Shown here: positions 59,771 to 64,000 of the stretch, piece after piece
How positions within the stretch are numbered: the stretch's first letter is position 1
Layout of the letters: every line of letters begins with the position of its first letter
DNA from: Candidatus Poribacteria bacterium
Lineage (GTDB): Bacteria; Poribacteria; WGA-4E; GCA-2687025
Length of the DNA: 64,000 bases
Assembly (NCBI GenBank): GCA_018644665.1
Contig: JABGQA010000113.1
Location: 124,001-188,000, forward strand
Direction of reading: 5' to 3'
Notes under the pieces: generated by a model
Seen by the model: only the letters and a program-made list of their open reading frames with translations
Told to the model about the DNA's origin: nothing
Databases searched by the model: none
Made by a program: the position numbers and the translations under genes

Positions 59771-62700
59771 ATGCGCGGAATCCGGTGGCAGGCGCTCGTG
59801 GCGACGTTCTTCGCCCCCGTCCTGATAGCCCTAGCCGCCGCCCCAACCGGCGCGACCACCGGGTCAGGTTCCGGCAGCGCGCCAACGGACGACCCTCGGG
59901 TACGGCTCCTGGCGTCGGACGCCTCCGGCGTGACGATCGAACTCAACTATCCAGCGCCTACGATTGAGCGTCTCAAAACCCCCGCAGGCCGCGTCCGCGT
60001 TCACATGGATCGCACTGTTCCGTCGATGCGCCTGGGCCACCCGGAGTTGCCCGTGGAGCGCGTAACTTTGGGTGTTCCGCATGGCGCCGAAGTTCGCGCC
60101 ACGGCCGTCCCCGGAGCCGCCCGGGACGTCGGACGATACACAGTTGTGCCTACGCCGCGCGCAACGGTCGAGAGCGACGAGAGCGGCGCGCAGTACGCAG
60201 TGCCAGAGTTCGCCGAGGATCGTGATGCGTACGCCGCGCGCGGGTTCCGCCCAGGCGCGCTGGCCGACGTCGTGTTCGACGGTCTGACTCGCGACCGCCG
60301 CACTGTGACTGTCGAGGTGCGACCAGTCCAATACGACCCCTCGACGCGCCGTCTGCGTTCGTACTCCCGCATTACGGTGCGTGTAGACTTTGCCGGGGGC
60401 TCAACGCGGTCGCGCGCCCGTGCCCGCGAGTCCCAACCGTTCTCGGAGTACTTCGACCGGCACCTCATCAACGACGATGTCGCCCGCGCCTGGCGCGCGC
60501 CGGCGGCCCCGACGCAAGATGTCGAAGCCCCGGAGCCATCGACCCCGCTCGCCGTGAAGCTCTTCGTCTCGCGTGACGGAGTCGTCCGGGTCGACGGCCG
60601 CACGCTCGCGGAATACGGCATCGATTTGGCGGCCGTAACTCCCGCGAACCTCGGCGTGACGTTCCTCGGCGACGAGGCCCCGATCTACGTCCACGGCGCG
60701 CGCGATGGACGGTTCGACGCGGATGATTACGTCGAGTTCCTCGCCACGCGCCCGACCACGCCATACTCGCGGTGGAACGTCTACCGCCTGAGCGAGCAGG
60801 ACGGCCGCGGCCTCCGCGTCGCCGAGGTCGAAGGCGCGCCCCGCAACGGCCTAGCGACGCTCGTCCCGAACTTCCGGTCCAAGCTCCACCTCGAGGAGAA
60901 CCTGGAGCACTCCCTGCTCCAGACCGTACCGGCCTCCGTCGCATCGCCGGGCGACCCGCACCACTGGTTCGAAGCGCGCGACCACTGGTTCTGGTGGGGC
61001 GTCAAGAACGGTGTCGAGCGGAACGAGGCCCAGCTCGAGTTCCCGGTTTTCGACGTCGCGCGGACGTTCGATCTCGGGCGTATCGACGTGATGCTGCAGG
61101 GCGGTACCCCCGTAGACCACGACTTCATCCTCTCCCTAAACGAGGTCAAGCTGGGCCGCGCGCAGTGGAGCGACCAGTCTGAGCGCGTCATCGGCCGGTC
61201 CGTCCGCATCGAGGATCTCGTCGACGCGACTGATGGTATGAACACGATGCGGCTCGTGCGGGTGGACACGAATGAGGACGACGACACCGACAAGTACCCG
61301 TTCCGCGGCTACGTGAACTGGTTCGACCTGGAGTACACCCGCGACTTCCGCGCCGTAGGGGACGAACTGTTCGCCTCGACGCCGCCCAGCAACCGTCCGC
61401 TCGAGAACCGGCGCCTCCGCACCCTGGAGTACGCCATCTCGGACTTCGTCTCGCCAGAGATCGCGGTCTACGAGCACAACGGCAAGAACCTCGTCAGCCG
61501 TCTGCAAAACGTCGAGGTCGAGAACGTCCGACTCACCCCTGAAACGCGGGACCGTCTGCTGGCGGTTCAGGCGGCGTTGGGTGAGCCGCTATCGGCGCCT
61601 CGCTCGCTGCACACGGCCCGCTTCCAGGCGCAGGACACGCACGACGCTAAGTACGTCGCCGTCTCCTCCGCGGGAGCCCGCGCGCCCGACCGCGTCGAGC
61701 TGGACGAACCGTCCACGCTGCGAAGCGCCACGAATGGCGCGGACTACGTCCTGATCTATCACCGCAACTTCGAGGAAGCCGCCCTCCGCCTAGCGGAGTG
61801 GCGCGCGCAGCCGGGCGGCGGTGGCCTGCGCGTCAAGGCGGTCGAGGTGTCCGACATCTACGACGAGTTCGGACACGGCATGACCACGCCATGGGCCATC
61901 AAGGACTTCCTACGTCACGCCTTCGCGAACTGGCGCGCGCCGGCCCTGTCGTACGTCACGATCCTGGCCGACGGAACGTACGACATGTTCGGCGTCGACG
62001 AGGAGCTATATCCGGACGCCCCCGAGGTGATGGGGTTCATCCCAACTCATTACGTGTGGACCCTCTTCGGCCAAACCGCCTCAGACCACTGGTTCACGAC
62101 CGTGAGCGGGATCGATCCGCTTCCCGACTTCTTCCTTGGACGCATCCCAGTCGAACGCCCCGAGGAGGCGAACGCCGCGGTAACGAAGATCCTCGCGTAC
62201 GAGGGGAGCCCGCGTAACGGGAGTTGGCGCCGACAGATCATCTCCGTGGCGGACGACGACACGACGCTCTCCGGCGATTTCATCTTCAAGAAGAGCCTCA
62301 CCGAGGTGAGTCAGAACCACACCTTGCTGGGGTACGTCACGAACCGGATCTTCCTCGAGGACATCTTCGACGAGTTCCCGGACGAAGCGGAAACATCGCG
62401 CGTGCGCCGGGCGTCGCAACTCGCGCGACAACGCATCATCGACTCGCTTAGCGAAGGGGCGCTGATCGCCCAGTACGCCGGTCACGGGGGTCGGCTCGTC
62501 TGGGCCCACGAGATCATCTTCGACAACACCGGCATCCGCACGCTCCGTCCGACCGACCGCCTTTCCCTGATGTTCGTTCTGAGCTGCAACAACGGCTACT
62601 TCGATGCCCCGGCCGAACCGAGCATGGGCGAGTTGATGCTCCGGCTGGAGGACGCCGGCATCATCGGCATGCTCGCCGCGACACGCCTCACGTTCGGCTC

Positions 62701-64000
62701 GGGCAACGACGCGCTCAACAAGCTCATATTCGACGACATCTTTGGTAGAAACGTGCGCAGCTTCGGCGAGATAGCCTTCCACCCGAAGACGCGGTTGATG
62801 GTGGACCAGGGCCTGACGCACCTGGAAGTCATGCAGCAGTACTCGCTATTCGGGGACCCCGCGACCAAGCTGCATACGGCCGACTACGAGATTCGTCCCG
62901 AGGTCACCAACCGCTCCGTGACCCCGGGCGGCACGATCACGACGGAGCCCGGCCAGATACTGTCGAGCGAGTACGTCCGCGAGGCCGATGAGAAGGTGTT
63001 CACCCCGGTCGCCGACTTCGACGGGCGTCTGTTCGTTACCGCGCAGTTCGCCCAGCGTGGCACGGGTCGCGTCATTGAGCGCGGCGCCGAGGCGGCGGTC
63101 ACGCGCGGCCGTTACCCCAGCGTCACCCTCGACATACCCGCCAACACGGTGCCCGGCCGCGCGCAGATCGAGTTCTTCGCCGAGTCAGCCGACCATGTCG
63201 CTGTAGGCGGCGCCACGTTCGCGCTGTCCGACCCAGTGATCGAGGAAGTAGTGATCGAGGACGCTGGGGGGTCGGTCGCCGCGTCCGTCCGAGTGACGGA
63301 CGACCGCGGGATCGACCGGATTGAGCTGGAGCACTACGACGTTGCCGCTCGCGACTGGGTAGTGACGGCCATGCCGCGCGACGCCGCTCGCGGCGCGGGT
63401 TGGTACACTGTCGCCGAGAACCCGCCCATGCCGCCAGCGGGTGAGGGCTTCGAGTACTTCGCGCGCGCCGTCGACACGGACGGAGCTGAGGTCGAAACGA
63501 GCGTGGCGACGAAGGTGTTCCACCCACTCCCGGACTGGCGGGTGCTGACGTCGGAACTGGACCGACGACCGTTGATCGCGTATCAGTTCGACGATGCGAT
63601 CGGGTGGCACATAGCCCTGACCCTTGAGAACGTCGAGGAAGTTGTCACCACTGTCCCTGTCCCCGTCGCCATCTATGAGGGCAACCCGGACCTCGACGGA
63701 GACGACATCCCGGACGCGTCGGCGGAGCGCCTGGGTACCCTGACTGTCGCGCCTGACTCCTGGACGAAGAGCGACCCGCTGACCAATGACCCCAACGACG
63801 GAACGCGCCTACAGGAGACCGACACTCCGCTGAACACGCATTGGATCGGACGCGGGACGCTCCGCCACACGCTCGACCCGGGGCCGCATCTGCTCTTTGC
63901 GTGGATCGACCCGCCTGCGGGCGATGGGTCGGCGCCCTTGGAGGAAACTGACCGGCGCGACAACGTCGAGTCGGCCATCATCGAGGCGTCCGGCGCGCGC
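59771..64000 (+). CDS. Gingipain-type C25 cysteine peptidase, large secreted protein (3' end outside window)
   Basis: Open for 1410 codons to the window end without a stop. ATG 59771 has AAGGG 5 bp upstream (59756 is an alternative), and a signal peptide follows (MRGIRWQALVATFFAPVLIA). After an N-terminal beta-rich domain of about 650 residues comes a C25 peptidase domain: LADGTYDMFG, FLGRIPVERPEEA, catalytic His about 905 in QYAGHGGRLVW and Cys about 939 in VLSCNNGYFD, 34 residues apart as in gingipains. Ig-like beta domains follow (from about 1030), then a CARDB-like stretch (LDGDDIPDA). This fits secreted proteases or PorU-type sortases of type IX secretion. The C-terminal domain that would decide is outside. 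Confidence 0.88.
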   Translation, partial: MRGIRWQALVATFFAPVLIALAAAPTGATTGSGSGSAPTDDPRVRLLASDASGVTIELNYPAPTIERLKTPAGRVRVHMDRTVPSMRLGHPELPVERVTLGVPHGAEVRATAVPGAARDVGRYTVVPTPRATVESDESGAQYAVPEFAEDRDAYAARGFRPGALADVVFDGLTRDRRTVTVEVRPVQYDPSTRRLRSYSRITVRVDFAGGSTRSRARARESQPFSEYFDRHLINDDVARAWRAPAAPTQDVEAPEPSTPLAVKLFVSRDGVVRVDGRTLAEYGIDLAAVTPANLGVTFLGDEAPIYVHGARDGRFDADDYVEFLATRPTTPYSRWNVYRLSEQDGRGLRVAEVEGAPRNGLATLVPNFRSKLHLEENLEHSLLQTVPASVASPGDPHHWFEARDHWFWWGVKNGVERNEAQLEFPVFDVARTFDLGRIDVMLQGGTPVDHDFILSLNEVKLGRAQWSDQSERVIGRSVRIEDLVDATDGMNTMRLVRVDTNEDDDTDKYPFRGYVNWFDLEYTRDFRAVGDELFASTPPSNRPLENRRLRTLEYAISDFVSPEIAVYEHNGKNLVSRLQNVEVENVRLTPETRDRLLAVQAALGEPLSAPRSLHTARFQAQDTHDAKYVAVSSAGARAPDRVELDEPSTLRSATNGADYVLIYHRNFEEAALRLAEWRAQPGGGGLRVKAVEVSDIYDEFGHGMTTPWAIKDFLRHAFANWRAPALSYVTILADGTYDMFGVDEELYPDAPEVMGFIPTHYVWTLFGQTASDHWFTTVSGIDPLPDFFLGRIPVERPEEANAAVTKILAYEGSPRNGSWRRQIISVADDDTTLSGDFIFKKSLTEVSQNHTLLGYVTNRIFLEDIFDEFPDEAETSRVRRASQLARQRIIDSLSEGALIAQYAGHGGRLVWAHEIIFDNTGIRTLRPTDRLSLMFVLSCNNGYFDAPAEPSMGELMLRLEDAGIIGMLAATRLTFGSGNDALNKLIFDDIFGRNVRSFGEIAFHPKTRLMVDQGLTHLEVMQQYSLFGDPATKLHTADYEIRPEVTNRSVTPGGTITTEPGQILSSEYVREADEKVFTPVADFDGRLFVTAQFAQRGTGRVIERGAEAAVTRGRYPSVTLDIPANTVPGRAQIEFFAESADHVAVGGATFALSDPVIEEVVIEDAGGSVAASVRVTDDRGIDRIELEHYDVAARDWVVTAMPRDAARGAGWYTVAENPPMPPAGEGFEYFARAVDTDGAEVETSVATKVFHPLPDWRVLTSELDRRPLIAYQFDDAIGWHIALTLENVEEVVTTVPVPVAIYEGNPDLDGDDIPDASAERLGTLTVAPDSWTKSDPLTNDPNDGTRLQETDTPLNTHWIGRGTLRHTLDPGPHLLFAWIDPPAGDGSAPLEETDRRDNVESAIIEASGAR

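Noticed and set aside
1..64000. tRNA, rRNA, CRISPR, insertion sequence or prophage
   Set aside because: No T-loop consensus in the gaps, no rRNA landmarks, no direct-repeat array, no transposase or integrase motif in any plausible frame.

Overview
This is a GC-rich, densely packed bacterial chromosome segment. It carries almost only chromosomal and house-keeping genes, with no rRNA, tRNA, phage, IS or CRISPR signal that I can see. TGA is used as an ordinary stop (nadD, purM, purD), so the genetic code is standard. Start codons are mixed (ATG, GTG, several TTG), and many neighbours overlap by 1-26 bp. The lineage is not named by any single gene. Several clues point to an uncultured Gram-negative group near the FCB superphylum, in the style of Poribacteria or Latescibacteria: a bacterial group-II geranylgeranylglyceryl-phosphate synthase, a gingipain-type C25 peptidase, CRTAC1/ASPIC and multihaem cytochrome proteins, sulfatase plus SMP-30 plus DUF6785-like membrane protein genes, paired Gfo/Idh/MocA enzymes and LolCDE-like genes. 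That placement is inference.

Layout. 0-9 kb: proA (3' end), nadD, a kinase-like phosphotransferase, gpmA, GGGP synthase, dacB, uvrC, a VapBC-type pair and an M20 peptidase. 9-15.2 kb (minus strand): an operon of pentahaem cytochrome-TPR protein, LmbE-type deacetylase, metallo-beta-lactamase-fold hydrolase and CRTAC1/ASPIC protein, coupled through TTG starts. 15.9-22.2 kb: a sensory block with a receiver-pseudokinase, a LivJ-like lipoprotein and a large hybrid histidine kinase. It is framed by two paralogous small membrane proteins with look-alike promoters. 22.4-26.4 kb: LolA-like protein, two FtsX-type permeases and an ATPase. 26.5-35.2 kb (minus): a purine operon (purF, purM, purH, purD, purE with embedded small genes) ending in tsaE and a class III nucleotide cyclase. 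35.2-41.2 kb: a catabolic island (sulfatase, unknown probable barrel enzyme, SMP-30 lactonase, polytopic membrane protein). 42-49.3 kb: TPR membrane protein, mutS2, dnaG, rpoD. 49.6-56 kb: small unknowns, threonine aldolase, TPR protein, ndk, BatD-like protein, PfkB kinase. 56-64 kb: TauE/SafE permease, two oxidoreductase paralogs, nitroreductase and a C25 peptidase running off the window.

The most striking observation is in the cyclase gene (26507-27328, minus). One in-frame TGA sits exactly where the second Cys of a CxxC pair is expected. The frame is open and family-like on both sides, and the TGA is followed at SECIS-like distance by a perfect 7-bp hairpin with a GGG loop. This makes it a candidate selenoprotein cyclase not annotated by a standard gene caller. 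Secondary points are the sensory block with a tandemly duplicated C-terminal module, two genes (nadD, tsaE) with no usual start codon in a sensible place, and an archaeal-type lipid enzyme next to glycolysis and wall genes.
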